Assembly (NCBI RefSeq): GCF_963678635.1
Contig: NC_087069.1
Location: 2,370,166 to 2,434,165, forward strand
From: Symsagittifera roscoffensis
Taxonomy: Eukaryota; Xenacoelomorpha; Acoela; Convolutidae
Reading direction: 5' to 3'
DNA length: 64,000 nt
Positions 36,170 through 47,538 of the stretch are shown here, one piece after another (the stretch's first letter is position 1; every line of letters starts with the position of its first letter). The notes beneath the pieces were generated by a model, which was given only the letters and a program-made list of their open reading frames with translations, was not told the origin of the DNA and did not search any database. The position numbers and the translations under genes were made by a program.

Positions 36170-37400
36170 AGATGGTAAATTCCCCTATCATGGCGCACAG
36201 GGACGTTTAACATATGGATTACTTGATAAAAACTGAATAAAACACATCGGAAACAGTAATCCATCAAACTGTATAGCAGGCACTAAAAGTAAATGTTACA
36301 AAAAAATAATGTTTTTTGATCGAAAAAGTCAACTAGAAAAAGAACAGTTTAAACGGGTTTTAAAAGACGATACCATATTGTATCAAGGAATATGCTTACC
36401 TTGTAAAAATAATCAAGGGTATTGCGACCCAGCTACACAAACACAGGCAACTATAGTTTGGTTCCCCGAAGACACACGTACCCTTTTTCAAGTAGCTAAA
36501 TTTTACGCAAAAAAAAAGATTTTTTTTAACCAAATTTTTTTTCTATAGCATCTATGTTTTTTTGATTAAAAAAATCAATCCTAAGCAAGCGCATTAGATC
36601 AAACCCACAAAAATATAGAAAAACAGATGGCATAGAAAATAAATTAACACGCTTTCAATTTTATCCTGAAACGGAAGTAGCATGTAAATATCCCAAACCA
36701 CTTTTCAAAACACAATATTCAGAAATTCTTGTCAAGTATGACAAAAATTTCAGCAAGAAAACAGGTAAATTAATTATTGACCCAGCACACCCAAATCAGA
36801 ATTAAGATGACAAAATATTCTACAATCCAGTAAAAATTTATGAAAATGCAGGAAATACTGGCGATAAAAGTCAATGAGATTATAAAGATGGAACACGACT
36901 ACAAGAGCTTTGGCTAATAAATGACTCTTATTTGGGTGCAATCCGCTATAATAAACATCTTTATAAGAAATTCGACTATACAGTTAGGAGAACTTATCAA
37001 GAAATACCACTCTCTGAATTAGAAACACTTCATCATCTATGTGAACTCGAACAAACACAAATAACACAATCACTCGCTTCAGCAGTACTTAAAATACCCT
37101 ACGCAGGATGCCTATTATCATGCAACCGCTCTTACTTCATTGACTATGAAGGAAACACTCTATGATATTACGCATGCAATAAACAATTTTGACCACTTTT
37201 TGTTTTTGAAGACAAAAAATGCTACCAACGAATACCTATCTTTTATAAAAAAAAGTACATTTTATAGATAAAATATCACGATGCACTTATTTTAGGGATG
37301 CATCTGTCCCGTGTGGATCTGAAAGTAGCCACACAGTCGTACAGCTAAACCCAAACGAATTTAAACTTTATCTTCTCACCCCATATCCTACACTAAACTA
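36170..37400 (+). pseudogene. Envelope-like glycoprotein remnant (element B)
   Basis: ORF pieces at 36,309-36,548 and 36,932-37,165, with further in-frame stretches before and after. They contain CLPCKNNQGYCDPATQTQAT and IVWFPEDTRTLFQVAKFYA, then LHHLCELEQTQITQSLASAV, KIPYAGCLLSCNRSYFIDYE and SVPCGSESSHTVVQLNPNEF-type sequence near 37,300. The spaced cysteines, placement directly 3' of pol, and the style of the blocks fit the envelope-like ORF of metazoan Ty3/gypsy elements, which would give a membrane fusion glycoprotein. I cannot tell which viral glycoprotein lineage it came from. Several stops and frameshifts make it non-functional. Confidence 0.6.
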
Positions 37401-40400
37401 AAGTCACTTTTAAAAAAATTTCACCCGAGAGCATACGCGCAATGGCTCGTAACCCAAATATACATTTACCATCAATAACCATATACCCTCGATCAAAGAT
37501 ACAGCAAAACATTCGAACACAACAACTTCACTAAAAATGGATAACATACAAAGACAGTCAATTGATCCAAACTTACTAAAACTAGCTGAAACAGCAGGCT
37601 TCTCAGAATTTTTATAAACAAGACTATAGCGGATACTTTAAAGAAATTTTAGGTTATATTTATCTTAACGGTGAAAAGGATCGTCCGCAAAAATCTCATC
37701 ATTTATTGTTTTAGTTTTTTTAAATATAAAAACGAACTCCTAGCTTTCTGGAACGGCCCTGCTATTTATTCAAAAACTGACTATATTATTCGCAAGGTTT
37801 GATTTTGTTTGATTTCCATTTTCACTACTCAAAAATATCTACAACACATCTGCAATACGCAACCAAGTTAATAGACAAGCAATCGTAGCACGCATTTTAT
37901 TTGTTTGATTTTTTGGAATCTTTTCGACCTCAATGAACAAAATCCTTCTTGACGCTCAAATTAATGAATATAACAAAAAGCTAGCTCTGAAACCAAACAA
38001 TTATGACACTCCACAAGACAAAACATATTCAACGCCCACAGCACCGCCGCAATTACACAGTCTACAAAATAGTCACCTTCTATCCTTAGTTCTACAAAAT
38101 TATAGGAACACACTAGCAATCACTGAACATACCTCTCAAGGTAGTAATTTCCCACGAAGTCCAGTATCTCATATAACACTTCATCGAACCAAATATTGAC
38201 GACACATACAAACACATTGAAGAAAAACCACAAACAATGAGTTTTCGTTCTCAAAACAATCGTCTTTTTAGCCCACGATGAGCCGACAGATTGGATCCCT
38301 CAGCCGTTCCCTTTCCTATCCATCAAACCTCCAACGCCATTCCTGTCGCGTTTCACTCTAATACCTCACCTCTTCTCGCCTTCCCAGTTTTTTTTTTCTT
38401 CTAACTCACCACGCATGGATTCAGACCACTCAATCCAAACAGTTTTTAACACCATATTATTTTAATAATTCTGATAAAGAAACCCCTGATAGGTTCCTCA
38501 TCTCCAGACCCAGCCCTACAAATTTTTCCCAACCACCTTTTCAACTAATTGATTCCCAACGTGTTGATGAAAACTCTCCCTTCCCATCTTCATAAACTGC
38601 TGCTAACCCTATCCTTTCCCCAATGTTAAGTAATCAACCCGACGCACCCGGCCCAATGACAGACAACCAACTGGAACATAAACTAGATAATTTTATAACT
38701 GAACAACAGCATCTTAATGACACAAATAACAAGTTAACAATTCATCAGCTTACTCATTCAGCCTCAACATCCGTATCCTCAACTGATTCAGTTCCTATTG
38801 CACTTACAAGAGCACGCTGAGTTTTTAAACCAAAGCACACTTAGTCTACATCTCAATTTCCTATTAGTCGTCCAAGTTCATCCCGTCTATTTCCCAACAC
38901 CCGCAACACACTAACATACCAGACTGTTTAATCAACAACTTATCATTTTCACCCAATATACATACTATGCAACTAACAATATAAACCAACTGAACTTATT
39001 CGTTGATGAAAATGTGCTAGTTCCCATAATCTCGTGGACTTCCTACTACAAGTTTACTAATCGTCTGAAACTTCCACTAAAAAACAACCCCGAAGATAAC
39101 AATTTCTGCCAATCTTTCACCCACCAACTAACCACCGCACTTAACGAGAATCATTTCACTATCTTCGGCTTAAGCCAAACCATAAATAGATTCATAGCAT
39201 CACGCGCAAACAGATTTTCCCTTAACCACTATGATCATGCTGTTACCAATACATGGAAGATACCCCACATGAAGACGATTCCAACTCTATTCCTCAGCTC
39301 ACTGAAATTTTTCATCAGATCAGAATAACTATTCCACTAAGATAACACTAATAAAAACATAATCGCCCGCGCACTAACAAACACCAAAGCCTACGAACAT
39401 TTTTCAGTAAGTTTAACCATTTTGCACTCACATTTCAACTCCTTACATCCAAGGAAAGAAACATTCACTGTTCGCATGAAATTAGGTTAAAATCTAAACT
39501 AACCCACGCATACACGTATTATAAATTTAACAAAAACATTATATCACAAAAACACCAGCCCGTAACCCACTACATCGTTTTACGTTTATCAATTCCAAGT
39601 ACACGTAACCATAATACATAAATTTCACCTATTGTATTATACCTACTAACTTACACGGCATCCTCCATAATTATGACCCGTATATTTTGATGATGCTCGC
39701 CCAATAATAATTCCCCATGAATATGTACAGCCAATTGAAATAACCCTACACGAGCACTTTCATAATACTAAATTTAGTGACAAGCTTTATAACCTAACTC
39801 AAAACACAGATCATGAATTTTCAACAGCTACCGAAGAAATAGAAATCAGAAAAAGCTACCGAAGAAATGGAGCCCTCCTAAGTATGAATTTTAAAAAAAA
39901 ACACCAACAAATAAGACAAAACTCTCACCATTATTACACTTATGATTCAAATTCCTTTTTAGATTCCAGCAGTCATTCATCTGAAACAGTAAAATCCAAA
40001 TAAAAAAACACAAAATTTTTAAAAACTTAACCAAACAATGAAATTGAATTATCCAAGTGCAATAAGTTTCATTACCTATGCAAAAAGTTTATAATATTGT
40101 AGTATAAGTCAAAAAATCCAAAAGCAGTGAATTTTTAAGATGCACATAAATTACAAGAAACTAACCTTTTTATGTGTGCTTCTTTTATAATACGATACTT
40201 GTCATTTTCTCGACAACATTTCATACACTCTAGCCACCAAACTCGTACAACTCGCCCACGTAGAAGTGTTTAATAAATGAATTTAAAGTTTCAATAATAA
40301 CTGATAACAACTCTACTTTTTTTCAAGCGTTTCAAACGTTCCTTTAACTCGGTTAGAAGAAGCTATAAGTAAGCTTAAACTAATCCGCGCAGCTTACCAA
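37401..40400 (+). pseudogene. Unassigned ORF fragments at the 3' side of element B
   Basis: Frames at 37,933-38,199 (88 aa), 38,623-38,820 (65 aa, Gln/Asn/Thr/Ser-rich) and 39,014-39,328 (104 aa) share the direction and composition of element B. The first may be the cytoplasmic tail of the env-like protein. The later ones, after MSFRSQNNRLFSP near 38,240, could be the gag start of a second, nested copy. Nothing is diagnostic. 39,330-40,400 shows no frame worth calling. Confidence 0.3.
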
Positions 40401-42694
40401 TACGACAGAACCAACCGCATGTGAAAGAAAGTCCCACGATACACAGACCAGATTAAACCCAAAAAACTGGATAAATTATTCTTTTTAACCCACTCTCAAA
40501 TTTTAATGAAAACACTTGAAACTCTATAAACTCAAAAGACAGACTCAAAACACAACAATTTGTTATTTGATAAAAGGACACAACCAAAAACAAAAAAGCG
40601 AGAAACACCTGATAGAATAGAACAACAGTTGAACACAAAAAGTGACTCTGCTCAAAGAGACGGAAAAATTATATTCCCTCAAATTGCCTCACCACCCAAT
40701 AGGACGCGCTGAGCATGCTCCATAGCTGGCCTAACCCACCTCGCTACAACTATGCTTACGACACGCACTCAATTTGACGAGAGTTGCTCTAGGGTGAGCG
40801 ACTCTTTGAAATAAACGAAACTGCCCAAAAATAGTTTTGCGAAAACAATTAATAAACATCATTACTTAAACTGATCTCAATAACAAGATATAGATATAAG
40901 ATGCAAAGTAAAAATAATTCTTAGAGCAAAAGGAACAAGCAGAAAAAGGAGATGAAAACTCGACAACCTTCCGACTCTGGAATGGCAAATCTAATTGTTT
41001 GTTGCCGTAGTCACAACCCTCACAGGATTTGAAATATGAACCCAACATCGCAGCAAAAGAACTCATTGAATAAATACAATTGCCAAATGAATGTTGACTT
41101 CAGATACAGATCTTAGTTGCTTGGGGCTTCTCACAGAAAGGTCAAAACTTCAACTTGCACGTAGTCTCGCTCTAGCCTAACAAAATCGACACATCATTGT
41201 ATCACTCTGAAATCATGACACGATCACTCAAGACAAACTAGGATAAATGGAGAACCACTTCTGGAACACAAAAAACTGCCATTCTTCCAACCACGAAGAC
41301 AACGGCGTGTCTCCCTCTTTCACGCAGTCACTGCTTCAAAAGAAAAACACTCCGAAAAAAAGAAATCTCTCATTTTATCCTCCACTACAATAAACGATCT
41401 GAAAACTAAAAGCTCTCTAAGCCCCGGATGGGCGGAACCAGTTTTAAACTAGTTTATAGAACAATCAAATTCTTGATAAAACTATCTCTATAAAATATTT
41501 CTTACTAGCCAATAATGATTCATAACTAAGACCGAAAATTATTTGTAATGCTGAAACTACTTGTAGTTTCAGCGCCATAACAATTTAAATATAACTAAGT
41601 AGACAGTTGCTCTACTCTAGAATAAGTTCCAGGTTTCTACCCGCAAATACCAGTATACACTAGATCTATTGATATAAGGAGATAAAAGAGTAAGATTAAG
41701 ATCAGCATTAGACTAAGAAGTTGCACGAATCTATCCGGCCGAAGTTAAGATAGCGTGGCAAACCGACGGTGTACTATATCTGAAATTACTCTCTGAGTAA
41801 GAGCTACTCCAGGCATAAACTCATTATCAATGGCTGAGAACAGCGCAACGTTTTATTTGGTCTTTTTGGCTTTCTTCGTGTCTGAAATAACATGTCTACA
41901 AAAACACAAGTTGCTTTTGAGCTTGATGAAGCAAGGGTCGTCCCAAAAAAAGTTTTGATCAAATTGAAGTTGCCACTTCGCTAGAAGGTTAAATTGTCGA
42001 AAACACAACACCCCAGTTTTCTCGAAACAGTTTTCACGAAATGAGGAAATTCGCCATTGTCAATCAAAAGTTCCATGTTTTTTGCGTTGTTAATTTTAGC
42101 ACGCTAGGAATATCGGTGAAGTGACTGGAACGAAGGAGCTGGGTCAAATCTCCAAACTTCCTTTTAAACAATGGGTGGACAGTCAAAGAAAAATTGTGGT
42201 CGGTATTTTATCCAATCCTAGATTTCTGTCATTGACGCCATAGATCTCGCGAGCGTTTTGAATGCATGTTTTCGCAAGAGTTTTAAAGCAACTTAAACAA
42301 TTTGAGCTTTACGGTAAATGTTTGCGGCTTCATGATCGCTTTACCGATTTGGTCGAAGTAGCAATGCAAAAGAAAAAGTGTCGTTTTTGACTCTGGTTGG
42401 TTTCGGGCTGACAGCAGTCTACTGTAAACCTATAACTAGGGCAACCACAAAATTGACTGCAAAACGTCAGTTAAAGCGCTATCGAATTGTCCTTAAAATG
42501 GCGCTAAATTAACCTTAAAATTGAATTTAACATCAATCTGAAAAGCATCACATGTGAACTTTCATTTCTCAGAAATGTAGGTATTAGGTAGACATTTCAT
42601 AAGAAAGAACAAACATTGACCTTTTATTAGCAGATATAGCATTTACAGCAGTTATGTGGTGAAGTTGAAAAAGTTGACCAATAGCAGTAATAGC
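40401..42694. other. Non-coding stretch with one copy of dispersed repeat R
   Basis: Apart from repeat R (41,427-41,825) I see no gene. Short frames (for example 40,866-41,066 minus) have no features. Composition is AT-rich like the flanking elements. Confidence 0.5.
41427..41825. repeat. Dispersed repeat R, copy 2
   Basis: Matches 16,555-16,950 over about 390 bases in the same orientation (shared blocks GGAACCAGTTTTAAACTAGT, TTCTTGATAAAACTATCTC, CACTAGATCTATTGA-like). It carries a perfect inverted repeat at 41,550-41,573: GCTGAAACTAC, two bases, GTAGTTTCAGC. The other copy has this palindrome with mismatches. No ORF. Confidence 0.75.
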
Positions 42695-43237
42695 TGTTAT
42701 GGTTGCCCTTACCTATAACAGTTGCTGGTCGCATGTCAAAAAAAAGACAATGTTTGTTCCAGCCTTTACGGGCGAAAACTTTGCAATGGATAGGCGCACA
42801 TTTTTGTGTCTGTATTTTCCTGGATTCCCCGGACAAGTCTTTAAACCTGGGAAAATTTTATCGGAACAATTAAAGAAATTGAAAGAACAGAAGAAGAACA
42901 AAGGAAGCTTCCCTGTTGCGGAATCCGCTTACAATGCACAAAAAGCACAGTTTGGCCTCGTAATGGCGTCAAAGTGAACTTTAAGCCAAAACAAAATTCG
43001 AAATTAAACTGTCAATTACTTTGAAATGAGTTTTTGTTTGTGACATTGATACAAGGCCCCATTATTTTGCCTTTAGTTATCAAAATTTGGATATAATGGA
43101 TATCAATTAAGAACTGAACTGAACTAAGATTTACCAATTGAAGTTAAGTTGTGAACAGATTCCTCTTATCTCTCTTAACCATAGTTTATGTCTCACTTCC
43201 TATGATAAAACACTACTTATTTTCCGTGGGTTTAACA
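42695..43237 (+). repeat. Candidate 5' LTR of element C
   Basis: Starts TGTTATGG and ends TTTAACA (TG...CA borders), about 543 bases, directly before a primer-binding-site-like sequence. TATAATGG near 43,090 could be a core promoter. I found no second copy downstream, so the borders rest on structure alone. ORFs at 42,699-42,977 and 43,151-43,432 fall in the LTR/leader and are not called. Confidence 0.45.
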
Positions 43238-43254
43238 TGGCGCAGCCAGCAATC
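43238..43254 (+). other. Primer binding site of element C
   Basis: TGGCGCAGCCAGCAATC follows AACA at the LTR end. TGGCGCAG is the start of the site used by many Ty3/gypsy elements of the 17.6/297 group, complementary to a tRNA 3' end (ending in CCA after the initial TGG). It is placed 300 bases before the first gag ORF, as expected. Confidence 0.6.
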
Positions 43255-43536
43255 ACAAAAAATTAACTGGATATTGCGCAATTTTGGCATAAAGCCTCGG
43301 CGGAACCAGCAACTATGGAACCAGCAACTATATCTAGGAATCGTCACAAAAGACGGCATTAATTTGCAAAAACTTCTACGAGATCCATACCAATTCACAA
43401 ACCAGAAGAACCCGGTTACGGACTTCAGATAGAGAGGAAACTCAAACGCATGTCAGAGATAGAAATATCCGCAATCAAAAGTTAAGAATACAATGGGGAA
43501 AATCAAGGTAGTCGCTTTGATAATCTGGGGCCCACC

Positions 43537-43941
43537 GTGGATGGAATACCATTGGATGAAGGCGATATTGAAGTTAGAAGTTATATCTATTTCAGCCTAG
43601 GAAACGAAGACCAAAGACGCCTAAGCCAACATTATCCCGACCTAAAAAGACAGGAAACGACCACAGAAGACTTTTGGGCAAGACTACCACATCTCTTCAC
43701 CAACGACCGCAACGTAACATTTGACAGATACGAGGCATTTACAAGAAAACAAACAAAAACAGAAACTTTGGAACATTTCCACTGTGGCCTCGCGGAATTT
43801 GTGATAAAAAAACGGAACTTCAACTGTCCAAACTGCACTGCTAATAGTCTGGAAATAGAAATAATCGGGGACCTTTTTATAGCAATTATGAGAAACGACG
43901 AGGTACAAAAAGAACTCTTGGCAGAGACGAAGACCCCCTGA
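43537..43941 (+). pseudogene. gag: Gag capsid (element C)
   Basis: A 134-codon frame, with the same frame open but stop-containing upstream. It contains FWARLPHLFTNDRNVTFDRY and EAFTRKQTKTETLEHFHCGL, the F-x-R helix and Q-x-x-x-E-x-L-x-x-F major homology-like block of Gag capsids, and IGDLFIAIMRNDEVQKELL, the final helix. It ends at a TGA. The adjacent frame continues with PEQAFDYAISRDKGLKKQLQ, typical of the capsid-nucleocapsid linker, so one frameshift separates capsid from the zinc knuckle. Confidence 0.85.
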
Positions 43942-44163
43942 ACAAGCGTTTGACTATGCAATAAGTAGAGACAAAGGCCTGAAAAAGCAGCTCCAAAAAC
44001 ACAAACAGGGAACAGCTACATAGTCTTCCCAACAGCAAGTAATAAAATCCGAACCTGTTGGATTCGTACAAAGAAGAGGAGACCAGAACCGCAATAATTG
44101 AAGGGGAATCAGAGGTCGCCCACAATCACAACGAGGTAATAGTCAAAGTCAGGGAACTGATAA

Positions 44164-44874
44164 AAACAATCTTGTTACAAATGTGGAAAGACGTTCGGAC
44201 CTGGACATCTTCAACAATGCCCAGCAAAGGATAAACTGGGCAATAAATGCACCAAACGTGGACACTACGCCAGACTTTGCAATTCCTCTATAGTCAATGC
44301 CGTTACAGACGAACAAGATCAAGAACAACCTATTCAAGTCGACGACATGGCAGCCTACGTGGAATACCTTAAGGCGGGGAATGTGATTCCGGGATGGGAA
44401 TCCATCCACCCAGACGACTCAAGTAAAAATGCGGTGAGTTTCCAAGAGAGGCAAGCTGAAGAAAACGGTAGACGACCAAAAAAAATAGATCTGATTAGAG
44501 TCAGAGAGGGAAACAACAACCTTGTTTTCATTCCCGATACAGGGTCACCAACTTCATTCATCAACAACAGAACAGCCACCCTACTGCAGAATACAGTCAA
44601 ACAGGCAAGACGAAAGCAACTGAGACAAAACGACGATGCGGATAGAATGGTGGGCTACAAAATCCCTTCATTTGACAGAATAGTCACTCTGTTAGTGTCT
44701 AGAGGATGGACAGTCGACACCGCGTCTTCCATTGTGGTGGACGACAAACGAGCTATCATGGGACGAAATCTCCTACCCCTTCTCGGCATCCACCTTTTTC
44801 AAGAAAAACTATGTTGTAAGTCAACGCACTTTTTATCTGATACCAAACAGTCAGACGCATTCACAACCAATTAG
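44164..44874 (+). pseudogene. pol: Nucleocapsid zinc knuckle plus aspartic protease (element C)
   Basis: One ATG-less frame open for 236 codons. It begins KQSCYKCGKTFGPGHLQQC, a CCHC zinc knuckle binding RNA, then a second knuckle KCTKRGHYARLC missing one Cys. Further on NNLVFIPDTGSPTSFINN has the retropepsin active site DTGS, and DKRAIMGRNLLPLLGI is the C-terminal I-L/M-G-R-x-L block closing the protease fold. The fusion of knuckle and protease in one frame suggests Gag-Pol joining upstream. Stop at 44,872-44,874. Confidence 0.87.
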
Positions 44875-44949
44875 GTGTTATCGACATATCCGGGACTGTG
44901 CACACGCGTTGGTCGATCGAAAAACCATTTGGTGCATACAAAATTCCTA

Positions 44950-45680
44950 AGCGACTTTAAAGCCTTACAACAAAAAGGATGGAAAATCCCGATATTTTTT
45001 CAAGAAAAGGTCGAACAAGAAACAAGATTACTAATTGATTAGAGCCATATTGTGAAACTCGACAGCTGCAGCGACAAACTATTTTTTAGCCCGATAGTAA
45101 TAACAGTAAAGAAAGATCATACAATCAAATAAGTAATGGATTACTAGAAAATCAACAAGGCAATACATAAGAGCAAATATCAAATGCCTAACATCACGTA
45201 CTTCTGGATTTTGTAGCAAAATCAGCGCAAGAAGATAATAACAAACCTGGTACCATATTCTTCTCAACAATTGACCTTCTCTATGCATGCAGTTAAAAAA
45301 AATTGGACGAAACAACAAGAACTCAGAGTAACTTAAGCATTATAGGAGGCCAAGTGACCGGAACGTACCATTTCCAGAAAGCCATGAATCTAACATTCAA
45401 AAATGAGAAAGACACATTTTCATTGCTCGGCAACATATGGAACAAAAGATCCCATAGAAGAAAAGATCAACATTTTGAGAAATTAAAAAGAGTCTTGGAT
45501 AAGTTAGATCAAGAAAACATAGCCATTTCAGTAATTAAGTAAAAATTTGGATGTAAAGAAGTAGATTGATTGAGTTTTGTGATAATCGAATTTGGAGCAA
45601 TACCGATGCTCAAGAAAACGAGGCGAATACAAAACTTCAATACCCTAAAACTTTTTGACAACTCAAAAGTTTTATGGGTT
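44950..45680 (+). pseudogene. pol: Reverse transcriptase fragments (element C pol)
   Basis: Broken RT. Pieces read FFSPIVITVKKDHTIK and YQMPNI (finger blocks equivalent to spxVxVkKKDGsxR and YPlP), TIFFSTIDLLYACSQ (the palm D-x-x-x-x-Y/F-x-Q block), and the 79-codon frame 45,303-45,542, DETTRTQSNLSIIGGQVTGT then a deletion of the FGL..P-FQ and YxDD part and the helix KRVLDKLDQENIAIS. A thumb piece near 45,545-45,640 reads VDWLSFVI-EFGAIPMLKK after frame changes. The loss of the YxDD box makes it inactive. Confidence 0.8.
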
Positions 45681-45779
45681 CAGTTTAACACCTTAATAAT
45701 TTCATAACAAATCTCGCACAATTATGTACGCCTCTAAAGCCAGTATTATCTACGACTTTCATTTTTATTTTCCCATGAG

Positions 45780-46147
45780 AGGAAAAGCACGAGCGTGCGA
45801 TCAATAATATCCTAACCGCAGTTCAAAACATCAGTGAAAATCGACACTTCGTAAGCAACCGCGAAACTATAATTGTATGTGATGCACGCCGTGACGTTAT
45901 CGGAGCTGCCCTTGAACAAAAAACGCCTCACGGATGGGCTACTATTGCTTATGCCTCCCGATTTCTATATACATGTAAAACTAAATATTCCGTAAATGAA
46001 TTGGAATTACTAGCCGCGGTGTGGGCGGCCATTGCACGTTTTAAGTATTATTTGTACAGAAACAGTCGACACTTTACCCTTATTACAGACCACCAGACCC
46101 TGGTTAGTGCTCTCAACTTCAAAAAAATACATATCAAAGACGATTAA
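45780..46147 (+). pseudogene. pol: RNase H domain (element C pol)
   Basis: An ATG-less frame of about 120 codons, almost clean. It reads ETIIVCDARRDVIGAALEQK (first strand; the catalytic Asp is in CDA), WATIAYASRFL, KYSVNELELLAAVWA (the catalytic Glu in the E-L-LA block) and HFTLITDHQTLVSALN (the catalytic Asp in TDHQ). This is the RNase H that follows RT in Ty3/gypsy Pol. The N-terminal RRD replaces the usual S-x-D context. It ends in TAA at the position where the gypsy connection normally continues. Confidence 0.88.
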
Positions 46148-47025
46148 CTAGGTGAATATACTGCCCGCTCGCGTTTGATTTTGATATTTAAAACCTTTCC
46201 GGCAGTAAAATGGGGTTAACAGATTATATTTCACGTCATTCAGTGAAAAAACCACAACCCCTAGCTTTTTGGGATGAACATTTCGTAGTTTCAGCAATCG
46301 ACGATTTCGTCTCCTGCCTTGAATTTCAAGATAGCACTGTGGCTAACGTCGAAATAAAAAAAACGGATTTCTAGGCAGGTTGCAGCTCGACCGGAATGAA
46401 AACTTTGCTAATTCAAATTCTCGTTCAACAAAAACTGAATTCAGTGTAAAAAGTCCACTTATCGAAAACAACCAAAAGAATTCTTCTCTTCACTGCATTA
46501 CACTTCCTTCAAATAATCAGTCACTTTATCAAACAAAACCATTCATAAGCAAATCACGATCATTACAATTCCTCTATTTATACAATCAACGGAAATCAGA
46601 AAAACACATTCGATATGAACCGACAATTACAAACCGGAATAGGGCTCCCATCATTCCTAAAAGCCTTACGAAAATGCCACAGCGGCCAACAAACAACACT
46701 AACAAAACCGCCCACAAATTTCGCGTCTTTCAATGAAACACTACAAGTAGCGCCCCCAAAAAACTTATCGTTCGGAGACATCACGTACCAAATTATACCG
46801 TCGGAGCACAGGTTTACTTTCAACAGAAAATATGCAAACAACAAGGACCAACTTTGCCAAACATCAGACGAATATGAGGAATATCAATGGAGGACGAGGT
46901 GTAGTATTGAAAACACTACACAGACAAAAGACCATTGTCTTTATTGTTTGTTTAACGAGCCAATTCTAAATTGGATCGTGCCATTTAAATTAAAGCCTCT
47001 TTTCACTAAATCGGATATTGACTGA
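46148..47025 (+). pseudogene. Post-RNase H linker ORFs (element C)
   Basis: Short pieces GLTDYIS-like near 46,210 (MGLTDYISRHS, the 'ADalSR' end of the RNase H connection), then frames 46,380-46,736 (118 aa, Asn/Lys/Ser-rich) and 46,615-47,025 (136 aa). The latter includes SFGDITYQIIPSEHRFTFNR and a pair of Cys (CLYCLF). No integrase zinc finger or core follows. I read them as the RNase H-integrase spacer in two frames. Confidence 0.5.
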
Positions 47026-47538
47026 GTTACTCTTATTAGGACTTTAAAATTTTATTTTGAAAATCCACTACTTTTTAAATACTTGTCCAATTTTTCTAAT
47101 TTTTTCATGCTCACTATTTTAAAAGGGCGGCGATTATTAACACGTCCCATTTAACTTTAACTTGAAACAAAATGGATAAATATTTAGCAGTCTTGCCGGC
47201 TGCACTGGAATTCTCCTTGCTTTGATTAAGCAGAGATGCACCTGCAATATGATGCATCAGAGAGAGTAATATGAATTTTTAATCAGATAAAACTGAAGGC
47301 TGCGGTTTTAATCGAAGAGGACTAATAATTCAAAGATATTTGATTTGAAAAAATCAAATAAAAACTAGTTGAAAATTCCCATATAAGAAGGGGAGAATAA
47401 AGGAGCAGTTGAAACCTGAATAATTAAAGATTGAATCAGCCGCCGGTTTATGCTTACGAGCAAAAGGACTGGCCTGAAATCTTCAGTGTTTCATTTTGCT
47501 CAGTAAGCAGCAAGTCAGATCTCTTCAGTCAGATCTTT
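47026..47538. other. No gene seen; junction between element C and the GC-richer region
   Basis: About 510 bases without a supportable frame. AAAAGGGCGGCGA at about 47,122 is purine-rich like a polypurine tract, but no LTR start follows. Base composition shifts to higher G+C after this stretch. Confidence 0.4.

Larger units (their letters stand above)
30919..40400 (+). mobile_element. Element B: decayed Ty3/gypsy retroelement with envelope-like region
   Basis: In plus-strand order: a short leader match to element A (30,919-30,950), RT thumb, RNase H, integrase, a basic pol tail, Pro-rich fragments, an envelope-like glycoprotein region and unassigned ORF fragments. Gag, protease and most of RT are missing, so the 5' half has been deleted. 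The order pol then env is that of errantivirus-like Ty3/gypsy elements. All domains carry several stops. No LTR pair was recognised. Confidence 0.8.
42695..47025 (+). mobile_element. Element C: truncated Ty3/gypsy retroelement
   Basis: Plus-strand order: candidate LTR, primer binding site, Gag capsid, zinc knuckle, protease, RT pieces, RNase H, then a linker. Integrase and the 3' LTR are not seen; the copy ends about 47.0 kb. It belongs to a different lineage from A/B: the protease reads DTGS instead of DSGA, and the Gag tail has CCHC. Confidence 0.85.

Noticed and set aside
42699-43432. ORFs of 92 and 93 codons before gag of element C
   Set aside because: They lie in the candidate LTR and across the primer binding site, so they are not expected to encode protein.
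43213-44600. Minus-strand ORFs across gag and protease of element C
   Set aside because: Antisense to recognised Gag, zinc knuckle and protease motifs on the plus strand.
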